Source: an uncultured Eubacterium sp. (GTDB taxonomy: Bacteria; Bacillota; Clostridia; Lachnospirales; Lachnospiraceae). Taken from it: 58,599 nt of DNA. The notes under the pieces were generated by a model, which saw nothing but the letters and a program-made list of their open reading frames with translations, ran no database searches and was not told the origin of the DNA. The stretch covers positions 1-58,599 of the forward strand of contig CAMDYG010000014.1 in the NCBI GenBank assembly GCA_945910225.1, written 5' to 3'. Position 1 is the stretch's first letter; every line of letters starts with the position of its first letter. Made by a program: the position numbers and the translations under genes. This document shows, piece by piece, positions 33,017-41,959 of the stretch.

Positions 33017-35809
33017 CTAATATAACCCGAATATCTGTAATATATCAACACCAAATGAACATATAAGAGGCACTGCAAACATAAATATACATCCGGCAAA
33101 GAAAAGTACCTTGTATATGCATCCTGCTATATTATTACATACTGCAGGTGCCTTAAATGCTTTAATATGTCCTGCTATAACTCCTGCTATTGTAAGAGCC
33201 AGGGCGATAAGAGTTATAACAAGCCCTATATCCGTTCCCTTTGCTTTGAATGTCATCTTAATTGTATGTTCACCAGCATCTACGTTGACACATGTAAACA
33301 TTCCGGCAACATTTTTTACGTCAGCCTCTTTACCATCGACTGTCACTGTCCAGTTGTCCTCAAAGTATATAACCGGAAGAATTACTGAGGACTGTGCATT
33401 GCTGCCGCTTACTGTAACTGTTACAGAAGAATTGTCATTAGTAACATTACTTGTAACTTTATTATTATACACATCACATAACATTTCCAGCTTATCAAGA
33501 CTTAAGCCTGCTATTGTAAGATCATTCTTCTGGACAAAATTAGGTTTCTTTTCACCGGTAGATGATGGCTTAGGCTCTTTATAGTGAATCTCAATAGTAA
33601 CCTGTTCATCTTCAAATGTTCCAAGATAAACAGTATTATTATTGTAGAATGTACTATACAGTTCATTATCAAGATCTCCAAGCGTAGGAATCTTAACAAA
33701 TCTTCCGTTAACCTTTATTCTTGCTTGCTGATAATTATCGCATATGCCATCATTATCATCTTCTCCGTCCTTATAACTGTCAAATGCGTCTGCACTAAGG
33801 TATAAAGCCTCCCTGCCTTCTACATCAAACTTATAAGTTGTAAGATAATATGAAGGTTCACCGAAATCACCTGCTGTACCGCCATTATATCTGGTAATTA
33901 ACTGGCTCTTATTATCAAGGCCTGCCCATTCTTCCATATATGAATACAGTTCATTCTGAACATCAACCCAGTCTTTGCCTTCCGTATCCATATCAGCAAT
34001 ATCATTAGCTGCATACATTGCAAATGGTAACTGATAGTTAGCTGAATAAAGCTTATAGTCGCCAAGTGTTCCACCTGTTGTCTCAAGCGTATATAATGAC
34101 TTATCCAGCTCATTCTGGTTAACAGCCTCTGTAACATGAAGCATTGCATCAGAAAATACTGTTCCACCAGAATCCAGCAGCCATAAGAAATATCTTGAAT
34201 ACCCAAGTTTAACTGAACTATCCTGTGTATCTGCAAGAAGTGCTGCGGTAAAACTACTCTGTGCTCCTCTTCTTAATACAAGAGGATAATTAGCATTCAG
34301 GCTAATGTCAGGATTAATTATTCTGTCCGTAACAGACTCATTTATATTGAGGCTTTCCTTTGCATCATTAGCATATTCAACATAATCGCCATACTGATAT
34401 GCCTCTAAAGTATAGAACTTAGGTGGTCCTATAAATGAATATGCACCTATGAACAGCTCAATAACAATAATACCTGTTATTGCCCATGGATTAACCTTCC
34501 ATTTGTTCACAATAAAATATACGAGATAAACAATCAAAAAGGCGAAAAACAGTCCTAAAAAGAACCACATTGCAATCTTTTCGTTATTATCAGGAATAAT
34601 ATTATATCCTGCCACATACGCTGCGCACGCAGCAATTCCACATATAACCTGGACTACAATACATTTGCGCGGTACCATCTTAGTAACAAGAACGTTCTGT
34701 CCAAGCTCTGCAGCCAGACATATCAGTGTAAATGCAATTACATATCCCATTCTCAACGTGTAACCATTATATGATCCAAAATGCCACATAAGGTTAGTGC
34801 CTTCACTTATCACTGGAATTACAACAAGTGCAAGCATTCCACACACATATCCAAGTTCTTCGATATTCTTTTTGCATTGTCTGATTCCAGCCACAATAAC
34901 AAGAATGACAAATGCCATTCCATATACCATTATAAATCTTTCTATGAGAGCAAGGTACCTGCCATTAAATGCCTTAGACGTAATCCATCCTATATACTGT
35001 GATAGAATACCACCTGTACTTCCTGCACTTCTCTGCGATGTAGAAAGCTGCAATATAACCGGTATAAGCACAAAAGCTGACAGCGCCATGCCGGCAACAG
35101 TTCCTATGCCTATATTCCACGCCGCACTCTTTCTTTTATCTTTATCCATTCGTGTAAACATCTGTATTCCACACGCAAAAAAGATATATACAAGAGACAT
35201 TGCTGCAAGATAATAATTAATTATAAAAACAAGTCCCAGCATAAGGATATATGGGAGCTTTCTGCCTGTCTTAATGAGATAATCACATGACATCATAAGA
35301 AGCGGAAACAGAGCCACTATATCCATCCATGGAGTAAAACATGAACCATACACAATCACATATCCACAGAATGCATACATAACTGCATACATGGTCTTTA
35401 ATCCATTATTTAATCTTGTATATCTGTATTCAAGCAATGCATACATGGCAACTGCCATAAATACAGTCTTAACAATTGTTAATACTGAAATAAATTCCAG
35501 AATATAACTTCTTGGAACAAGATACAAAAGCAGGTTGAAAGGACTAAGCATTGAAAATGCTGAAATACTCATGGATACATTAGTTCCAAGTCCTGTATAC
35601 CAGTCAAACCATATAGATGCTTTTCCATGCATCCAGTCCCAAAGATGACAATATAGCGGAGCTACCTGCTGCATATTGTCAAAAAGGTCTATTCTGTTAC
35701 TTCCAAACGGCCATATGCCTTTTAATATCAGAATCAGAACCATTCCAAAAAGGGTTATCAATCCCGGCAGAGCATACCTTTTAATCCGGGTAAATATACT
35801 GTCTTTCAT
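33017..35809 (-). CDS. YfhO family membrane protein (GT-C-like)
   Basis: A 930-residue protein with about twelve membrane spans in the first half (about 12-460), a large extracytoplasmic domain (about 470-865) and a final pair of spans (about 870-925). The N-terminal loop FGSNRIDLFDNMQQVAPLY holds the acidic pair typical of GT-C enzymes. YfhO proteins use polyprenyl-phosphate sugars to glycosylate lipoteichoic or wall polymers on the outside. The neighbouring GT2 gene would make that donor. It is leftward, 32 bp downstream of the ManC-ManA gene, so the three probably act in one route. Confidence 0.88.
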   Translation of the reverse strand: MKDSIFTRIKRYALPGLITLFGMVLILILKGIWPFGSNRIDLFDNMQQVAPLYCHLWDWMHGKASIWFDWYTGLGTNVSMSISAFSMLSPFNLLLYLVPRSYILEFISVLTIVKTVFMAVAMYALLEYRYTRLNNGLKTMYAVMYAFCGYVIVYGSCFTPWMDIVALFPLLMMSCDYLIKTGRKLPYILMLGLVFIINYYLAAMSLVYIFFACGIQMFTRMDKDKRKSAAWNIGIGTVAGMALSAFVLIPVILQLSTSQRSAGSTGGILSQYIGWITSKAFNGRYLALIERFIMVYGMAFVILVIVAGIRQCKKNIEELGYVCGMLALVVIPVISEGTNLMWHFGSYNGYTLRMGYVIAFTLICLAAELGQNVLVTKMVPRKCIVVQVICGIAACAAYVAGYNIIPDNNEKIAMWFFLGLFFAFLIVYLVYFIVNKWKVNPWAITGIIVIELFIGAYSFIGPPKFYTLEAYQYGDYVEYANDAKESLNINESVTDRIINPDISLNANYPLVLRRGAQSSFTAALLADTQDSSVKLGYSRYFLWLLDSGGTVFSDAMLHVTEAVNQNELDKSLYTLETTGGTLGDYKLYSANYQLPFAMYAANDIADMDTEGKDWVDVQNELYSYMEEWAGLDNKSQLITRYNGGTAGDFGEPSYYLTTYKFDVEGREALYLSADAFDSYKDGEDDNDGICDNYQQARIKVNGRFVKIPTLGDLDNELYSTFYNNNTVYLGTFEDEQVTIEIHYKEPKPSSTGEKKPNFVQKNDLTIAGLSLDKLEMLCDVYNNKVTSNVTNDNSSVTVTVSGSNAQSSVILPVIYFEDNWTVTVDGKEADVKNVAGMFTCVNVDAGEHTIKMTFKAKGTDIGLVITLIALALTIAGVIAGHIKAFKAPAVCNNIAGCIYKVLFFAGCIFMFAVPLICSFGVDILQIFGLY

Positions 35810-35841
35810 TCAAAATCCTCATTATATAATCATTCAATATC

Positions 35842-38214
35842 TTAAACTCTGGTAATAATCATTCTGGCCTGTCCTTTAACAACAACTGACCTTTGTCCTG
35901 CGCTTATAAAGAAACTGTCTCCGGCTTTGAAAGGCATTACCTTTTCATAATCATCCGTTTCGATAGTTCCGCTTCCGTCAATAAACAGCACTGATACAAA
36001 TGATGCCTCATCTACCGAAATCTTTGCCTCATCAGTTACATCGTACTTAAACACCTCAAAATACTTACACTGAACAAGTCTTTCCTCTGTAAAATGTTCA
36101 TTTCTTGCAATAACAATCTCCGTCTTGTTATCTTTCTCAAACTTATGTGTATCAACAACATCAAGTGCTTTCTTAACATGCAGTTCTCTCGGATTGCCGA
36201 ACTTATCACGTCTGTCATAATCGTACATTCTGTATGTACAGTTAGAATTCTGCTGTATCTCACAGATGAACACGCCTGCGCCTATGGCATGTATTGTTCC
36301 GGCTTTGACCATAACTACATCACCTGGCTTAACTTCTATCTTATTAAGTATATCAGTTATAGTATTATCTGCTATTCGTTTCTCAATCTCTTCCTTAGAT
36401 GCATCCCTTGATAAACCACAGTACAGGTATGCTCCCGGCTCACTGTCAACAACATACCACATCTCATTCTTTCCATACTCATTCTCATTCTCAAGAGCAT
36501 ATTCATCATCTGGATGAATCTGTATAGAAAGTGCCTGTTTGGCATCAATGAACTTAATAAGTATTGGGAATCTGTCCTGACACTGGCATTTCCATCCAAG
36601 AGCATCCTTCCCTATAATATTAAGATACTCATTGAATAACATTCCCTTATATCTGCCTTCAGCTATACGGCTCTGTCCATCCGGATGTGCTGAAAGTTCC
36701 CAGCTTTCACCTATAACATCATAATCACATTTCTTGCCATAAACATCACGGATCTTCGTTCCGCCCCATATATTATCCTTAAATGCAGGCTCAAGCTTGA
36801 CAATAGGGCTCTTATCAAGTCTTACATAATTACCTGTGACAGGCTGTCCATCCTGGTTGTATATCTTGACAAGATCTGTATCAGATATATTGTCACCTAT
36901 GCCAACCTCAATAACTACAACATTCTTATCTGTCTTATTAGCAATCTTGTGTCTTGCTCCAACCGGAATAAAAACACTCTCATACTTACTGTAATCTCTT
37001 GTATAATCATCAAGTGTTATAGTAGCTACACCTTCAACAACAGACCAGTGTTCCGTTCTTTTCTCATGCTGATGCAGAGTCATTGACATTCCCGGGAACA
37101 CTGTAAGCTTTCTAACTTTATATCCCTGGGAATAACTAAGAATTTCCTGCATACCCCATTCCTTGTACGAAGTCCTGTTGTAGTCAAAAAATGCTTCATA
37201 TGTATCCATGTTATCTTTCATTATCTGCTTAATATTATCAGCAGTTTTCTTTGAAGATATATATGTAGCATCATCCGTATTAACAACAACCAGATCCCTT
37301 ACGTCATTGGCAACAACAAGCTGTCTTGACGCATTATTAATAATATTGACATTATCGCAGTCATTCTTGATTATACACTCTGACTTAATATTATCTCCAA
37401 ACTCAACAAGATCACTGGCATTACCTACATCCAGCCACTCAAAACTGACCTCTACAACCTTAATGGAATCACTCTTTTCCAGAAGAAGGGTTTCAATACT
37501 TCCATGTGGGATATTATTCATAACGCTTTCTGAAAAACGTACTGATCTTCTTATTGCCGGAACCTTTCTCTTAGCAGTTCTGCATGCACTATATAATTCC
37601 GGTGCAAGTCTCCTTGCTGCATTAGTCATGTCTCCTGCTCTGAATGCAAGAATACCGCTGTTCCACAGATAACCCTCATCATATCCATAATCAAGAAGTC
37701 CTTCTGTTTCATTCTCATCAAAATTTATTCTTGCGATAAACTTCTTAACATTCTCATTATCTCTTAATATATAGCCAAATGTTGATGACTGATACTGTGG
37801 CTTAACCCCAAGCACAGCAAGGCATCCTTCCTTGGCATATTCTTTTGCTGCAAGAACAGACTCCTTATAGCCTTCACCTTCAATAAGATTATCTGAATTA
37901 ACAACGAGTACAAGCTCTGACGGGTTAGCAAACATTGTTCCTAATAACACCGCTGCTGCTGTTCCCTTAGGTGTACCTTCAAGAATAACCCTGTACTTAA
38001 GGCTCTGGAATGCCTTCATCTGTCCATTAACTATGTTCTTGTAATTCTCATTGGTTACAATAATGAACTCATCACAGAAAGGTATATTTCTTACTACAGT
38101 CTCCTGTAATAATGAACGTCCTTCCTTAATCCTCATAAACTGCTTTGGAAACTGCCTTCTGGACAGCGGCCATAAACTATCTCCGCTTCCTCCGGCTAAA
38201 ACTATACATTTCAT
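35842..38214 (-). CDS. ManC-like / type II PMI / type I mannose-6-phosphate isomerase fusion
   Basis: A 790-residue three-part protein. Residues 1-340 are a mannose-1-phosphate guanylyltransferase-like domain, 350-455 a cupin of the type II isomerase kind (LHQHEKRTEHW, IPVGARHKIAN), and 465-790 a zinc-dependent type I isomerase (QIHPDDEYA, GKNEMWYVVD, VKAGTIHAIGAG, EIQQNSNCTYRMYDYDR). The usual GSGTRLWP loop reads GSGDSLWP and the F-x-EKP motif reads FIARI, so the nucleotidyltransferase site has lost its Arg and Lys. The isomerase motifs are intact. It would link fructose-6-phosphate to mannose and, if still active, to GDP-mannose. It sits in the envelope gene run. Confidence 0.85.
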   Translation of the reverse strand: MKCIVLAGGSGDSLWPLSRRQFPKQFMRIKEGRSLLQETVVRNIPFCDEFIIVTNENYKNIVNGQMKAFQSLKYRVILEGTPKGTAAAVLLGTMFANPSELVLVVNSDNLIEGEGYKESVLAAKEYAKEGCLAVLGVKPQYQSSTFGYILRDNENVKKFIARINFDENETEGLLDYGYDEGYLWNSGILAFRAGDMTNAARRLAPELYSACRTAKRKVPAIRRSVRFSESVMNNIPHGSIETLLLEKSDSIKVVEVSFEWLDVGNASDLVEFGDNIKSECIIKNDCDNVNIINNASRQLVVANDVRDLVVVNTDDATYISSKKTADNIKQIMKDNMDTYEAFFDYNRTSYKEWGMQEILSYSQGYKVRKLTVFPGMSMTLHQHEKRTEHWSVVEGVATITLDDYTRDYSKYESVFIPVGARHKIANKTDKNVVVIEVGIGDNISDTDLVKIYNQDGQPVTGNYVRLDKSPIVKLEPAFKDNIWGGTKIRDVYGKKCDYDVIGESWELSAHPDGQSRIAEGRYKGMLFNEYLNIIGKDALGWKCQCQDRFPILIKFIDAKQALSIQIHPDDEYALENENEYGKNEMWYVVDSEPGAYLYCGLSRDASKEEIEKRIADNTITDILNKIEVKPGDVVMVKAGTIHAIGAGVFICEIQQNSNCTYRMYDYDRRDKFGNPRELHVKKALDVVDTHKFEKDNKTEIVIARNEHFTEERLVQCKYFEVFKYDVTDEAKISVDEASFVSVLFIDGSGTIETDDYEKVMPFKAGDSFFISAGQRSVVVKGQARMIITRV

Positions 38215-38253
38215 AGCAATCCTTTCTTTATCTCTCCAACAATATATTTATCA

Positions 38254-39648
38254 CTAGTTAAGCTTGTTACCGCCATTCTCTTTAACAGAATCCGTACCAT
38301 TACCTGCTCCGCCATTATTAGTGTCAGCCTTAGAATCAGAATCCGTATTATTTGACTGGGATTGTGTCTCTGTCTGTGTTTCTGACGGTGTCTCTGCCTT
38401 GGATTGTGTCTCTGTCTGTGTTTCTGACTGTGACTCTGTCTCTTTCTGGGATGATTCTTCCTCTGTGGTCTCTTCTTGCTTTGCCTCTTCTGTCTCCTCT
38501 GTCTCTTCTTCCTCTTCTTCAGATTCTTCTTCCTTGTCGTTATCTTTCCTATTGTCTGAATTATTACGATTACTGTTATTGCTGTTATTATTATCATTAT
38601 TACCAGCATTATTATCATTGCCAGTATCCGTCTTCGGCTTCTTAGTAGTCTTTTCCTTAGTTGCATTCTCCTTGGAAGAAGAGGTCTCTGCCATTGTTAT
38701 CTTAAAGTTCCCTGCGTTATTCCTCTTGGCACTTGTAAATGAAGTTGAGAGAATAACAGATAAGAAAATACTAAGAACAATAGCAAACATTACAACTCCG
38801 CCTGCCACATATACAACAATTCTTCTTGCTGTCTGCGAAAGATCCGGAAATAACTTTCCTATAACTCCTGCCAGTGCTTTGACAACCGGATTAGCTGCGT
38901 CAGATCTTCTGATTGCATCAGCCTCCTCCTGCTTCGTCCTCTTCCTGAAAGGATTCTCATCGCTTCTGTCATCAAAATCTATATCATCATCTACAAAATA
39001 AGCCTCTTCATCTGTGATTTGCTCTTCTTCAGCGTTGTGCTCTTCTTCAGTTTCCTGCTCGTCTTCCGGCTGCACATCCACTGAATCTTCAAGGTTCATT
39101 CCAAAAAGCGCTGCCTTGGTTCTTGCAAGCATTCCACTTACAAATGTATCCTCAACATTAAGCATATCACTTATTTCCTGAACTGAATGCATCTCATATC
39201 CATACAGTTCCAGAAGAATTGTCTGAACTCTTGATAAATCCTGTATAGATTCATCTGCATCATCATAAGCCTTAGTATTTCTGAATATTCTGACATTATT
39301 CTTAATCAGTTCATATAACTGCTCATCTTCCTTAATGCGGTTATATTCATATGAAGTATCTGTTCCGGCTTTCTTAATTGTTCTTGTATCAATTAATCCA
39401 AACATAAACACAGACACCTCTGTTGCTATCTGTCTGTGTATGTTCTTACCAGTATTAATCTTATCTATATTACCACATAAATATATAAGTGCCCTGTTAG
39501 TTACCTTCTTGCTGTTCTCTGTTCCAAACACAGGATAAACAAGGGCATACACTTCATCAAAGAATTCTTTACAGAACTGTTCTTTATCAGATGCACCTGA
39601 TATTACATCCTTAACCAGCTTCACTAACTGTTCTTCGTTCTTACTCAT
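38254..39648 (-). CDS. Membrane-anchored sigma-factor-like protein with acidic low-complexity exterior
   Basis: A 464-residue protein with an unusual layout. Residues 1-180 resemble an ECF-like sigma factor in outline: a helical region that could be region 2 and a region-4-like HTH near 140-182 (LLELYGYEMHSVQEISDML, VSGMLARTKAALFG). An acidic linker follows, then one membrane span (about 276-301, VVYVAGGVVMFAIVLSIFL) and an outside tail rich in Asn, Glu, Ser, Thr and Gln repeats (SETQTETQSKAETPSETQ). The ATG at 39648 is 6 nt after GAGG. It lies between the ManC-ManA gene and two GH25 lysozyme genes. It may be a transmembrane regulator of wall genes; the sigma resemblance is by eye. Confidence 0.65.
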   Translation of the reverse strand: MSKNEEQLVKLVKDVISGASDKEQFCKEFFDEVYALVYPVFGTENSKKVTNRALIYLCGNIDKINTGKNIHRQIATEVSVFMFGLIDTRTIKKAGTDTSYEYNRIKEDEQLYELIKNNVRIFRNTKAYDDADESIQDLSRVQTILLELYGYEMHSVQEISDMLNVEDTFVSGMLARTKAALFGMNLEDSVDVQPEDEQETEEEHNAEEEQITDEEAYFVDDDIDFDDRSDENPFRKRTKQEEADAIRRSDAANPVVKALAGVIGKLFPDLSQTARRIVVYVAGGVVMFAIVLSIFLSVILSTSFTSAKRNNAGNFKITMAETSSSKENATKEKTTKKPKTDTGNDNNAGNNDNNNSNNSNRNNSDNRKDNDKEEESEEEEEETEETEEAKQEETTEEESSQKETESQSETQTETQSKAETPSETQTETQSQSNNTDSDSKADTNNGGAGNGTDSVKENGGNKLN

Positions 39649-39732
39649 ACTTGTCCTCATTTCTGCGTATATCCGCCTCATGAATAAACATTCCGTACAA
39701 TTATATCACTATGTGAAAGAATTGTCATCTTT

Positions 39733-41886
39733 TTAATGTTTCCATGCACTTATATCAACATTATATGATATTCCTGGTATAGAACCTGATTCTGTAAACT
39801 GCCACATAAGGAAGCTTCCACCATAAGTACATGTGCTGTTATATTGTGCCAGCCATACCGGACAGCTGACACTTCCTGCATTAATGTAACTGCTCATCCA
39901 GTTCTTGTTAGCATATACCATTGGTGAATAGCCTGCACTCTGTACAGTCTGTGCAAATGCATTGATTACCGCAGTTCTCTCCGATGCCGAAATCTTATCT
40001 CCTCTTCCTGCACCACCACCTGCACTCTCAACATCAATAGCAAGTGGAAGTGATATATTGTAGCCCCTGCATGCAGATATAATAAAACTTGCTTCCTCTA
40101 CAGCTTCACTTGTATTGACAGCCTGAGTAACTATATACGCACCGACCTTAACTCCTGCAGCTGTTGCATTGCTCATATTAGTATCAAATCTCTTGTCTTT
40201 TACAAGACGTGCTGTTTCATAACCACGATAACCAACTCTTATAATTGCATAATCAATTCCAGATGCCTTTACACTATTCCAGTCAATGTCCCCATTATAT
40301 GTTGATACATCTATAACCAGGCTTGAACCAAGGGATCCGTCACTGTTGAAATAATACTGTAAACCATCTATCTTTCTCCATCCTGTTACAGCCTTAGAAT
40401 CCTGGAAATAATATTTCTTGCCGCCAATATTCTGCCATCCATTTGCATATACACTCTCAGTTTCTGCCTCAACATTAAGAAGAACGAACTTCTTCTTCGC
40501 AGCTGTGCTCTCTGTAGGCTTAGTTGTAGCCGACTCAGATGGATGTGTTGCAGTCTGGCTTTTACTTTCTCCTGTTGTGCTTTCTTTCTGACCTGAAGAT
40601 TCTGCTGGACTCGTTTCACTCACTGTATCTGCAGCTACTGCAATTCCCGAATCTGCATTAGCTGTGTCAGCAAGAAGGACAATTCCTTCGTTGCCTGTGT
40701 TAACATCTGCGCTCATATATACATTTTCTGGCACAAGGAACTTAGTAATAACCTTCTGCTCCCCTTCTGTTACCTTAACTGTACCTGTTTCATATATATA
40801 TCCTGAATATGATGAATTGTTTCCATCCTTGTCTATAAGAATAGAGCCTGATGTCAGCCCGCTTATTTCCTGATCTGTCAGTGAAACATTACTGCTGTCC
40901 TTCACTTTATATACAATACTGTCTCCTGACTTTTTAAGAACTGTAACCCCGACACTGCCCTGGCTCGCAGTTGTCTCTGGAACAACACCTGCTGTGCTCC
41001 TGCTTCCTCTTCTTCTTGATGGATCTTCTTTCTGTGTTTCTGCAGAATCCTGTACAACCTTTTCCATAATATTATCCATCACTTCAAATGTTTCTATAGT
41101 AGCCTCCGTCGCGTCAGGCGTCTTATATCCTTTTTCTGCCTGCACGACAAGAGTGTATGTTCCTGTCTCAAGATCTGGCATAAGAACTGTTCCGTCTTTA
41201 TCATCATCATCATACTTGTCAGCTTCAACATCATCAATATCCTGACCTGCGTATGTATTCTTAATCTTCTCTATCTGTGCCTGATTCTCTTCCTTGCTTC
41301 CCTTAAGAAGATTAAATACCAGTTCATGTCCAGTAAGCACCTGTCCATCTTCGTCATAAACCTTTGCTGTTATGGTATTCTCATCAGCAACCGCTTCAAG
41401 ATAAAGACTTAACGTAGGAGCTTTAACCTCCCCAAGCGTTTCAGTCTGGTCTATTGCTGCAACTTCTTTGGCTGCGTGCTTCTTTCCACCAGTTATTCCA
41501 GTCACAATGATAACTCCTGTAGCTATAAAGATTACCGATGCCACTGACACGCCTATTGTCATTTCTGTATGATCCCCGCCAAATATTTTAATCAGCTTAT
41601 GACCAAATCCCGGCAGTTTTTCTTTAAACAGGCTGTTATTAAATATCCTGCATGCCAATAATTTTTTCTTTATCTTTGCAACACGTGATAAAGATTGTTC
41701 TTCCTCTGATATATCAATCAGCTCTATCTCAACTATCTCCTCCTGAGCTGACTGTTCCAGATTCTGTTCATCTGGCACTTCAGTTATCTCAAGAAGTTCA
41801 ATTTCTTCCAATTCTTCATTATTGGTATCTGCCTGTGTTTCAACATTTATTTTTGATTTATTCTTCCGAAACTTATCAAAAAACAT
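39733..41886 (-). CDS. GH25 lysozyme with choline-binding-type repeats and membrane anchor
   Basis: A 717-residue protein with a long acidic cytoplasmic N-terminus (about 1-105), one membrane span (about 108-132) and a large outside part. Outside are prealbumin/SpaA-like regions, a Thr/Ser-rich linker, two choline-binding-type repeats (GWQNIGGKKYYFQDSKAV and GWRKIDGLQYYFNSDGSL, about 485-522) and a C-terminal GH25 domain (about 527-717) with IDVSTYNGDIDW and the catalytic LAIDVESAGG. It should cut peptidoglycan between MurNAc and GlcNAc. The repeats suggest binding to choline-bearing polymer, which fits a LicD gene in this window. A second GH25 gene lies 73 bp upstream. Confidence 0.85.
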   Translation of the reverse strand: MFFDKFRKNKSKINVETQADTNNEELEEIELLEITEVPDEQNLEQSAQEEIVEIELIDISEEEQSLSRVAKIKKKLLACRIFNNSLFKEKLPGFGHKLIKIFGGDHTEMTIGVSVASVIFIATGVIIVTGITGGKKHAAKEVAAIDQTETLGEVKAPTLSLYLEAVADENTITAKVYDEDGQVLTGHELVFNLLKGSKEENQAQIEKIKNTYAGQDIDDVEADKYDDDDKDGTVLMPDLETGTYTLVVQAEKGYKTPDATEATIETFEVMDNIMEKVVQDSAETQKEDPSRRRGSRSTAGVVPETTASQGSVGVTVLKKSGDSIVYKVKDSSNVSLTDQEISGLTSGSILIDKDGNNSSYSGYIYETGTVKVTEGEQKVITKFLVPENVYMSADVNTGNEGIVLLADTANADSGIAVAADTVSETSPAESSGQKESTTGESKSQTATHPSESATTKPTESTAAKKKFVLLNVEAETESVYANGWQNIGGKKYYFQDSKAVTGWRKIDGLQYYFNSDGSLGSSLVIDVSTYNGDIDWNSVKASGIDYAIIRVGYRGYETARLVKDKRFDTNMSNATAAGVKVGAYIVTQAVNTSEAVEEASFIISACRGYNISLPLAIDVESAGGGAGRGDKISASERTAVINAFAQTVQSAGYSPMVYANKNWMSSYINAGSVSCPVWLAQYNSTCTYGGSFLMWQFTESGSIPGISYNVDISAWKH

Positions 41887-41920
41887 TCTTATCCCACCCT
41901 GTAATCTCTATAATCTCAAC

Positions 41921-41951
41921 AACGGCGCCACCCTCTGGTGATAGCGCCGTT
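41921..41951 (-). terminator. Stem-loop between the two GH25 genes
   Basis: AACGGCGC (41921-41928) pairs with GCGCCGTT (41944-41951), with inner pairs CACC/GGTG. The U tract after it is weak, so it may only partly terminate. Confidence 0.6.
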
Positions 41952-41959
41952 AAAAATGC

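Noticed and set aside
38352-38645. Opposite-strand ORFs over the acidic tail of the sigma-like protein
   Set aside because: They are antisense shadows of low-complexity Glu/Ser/Thr codons.
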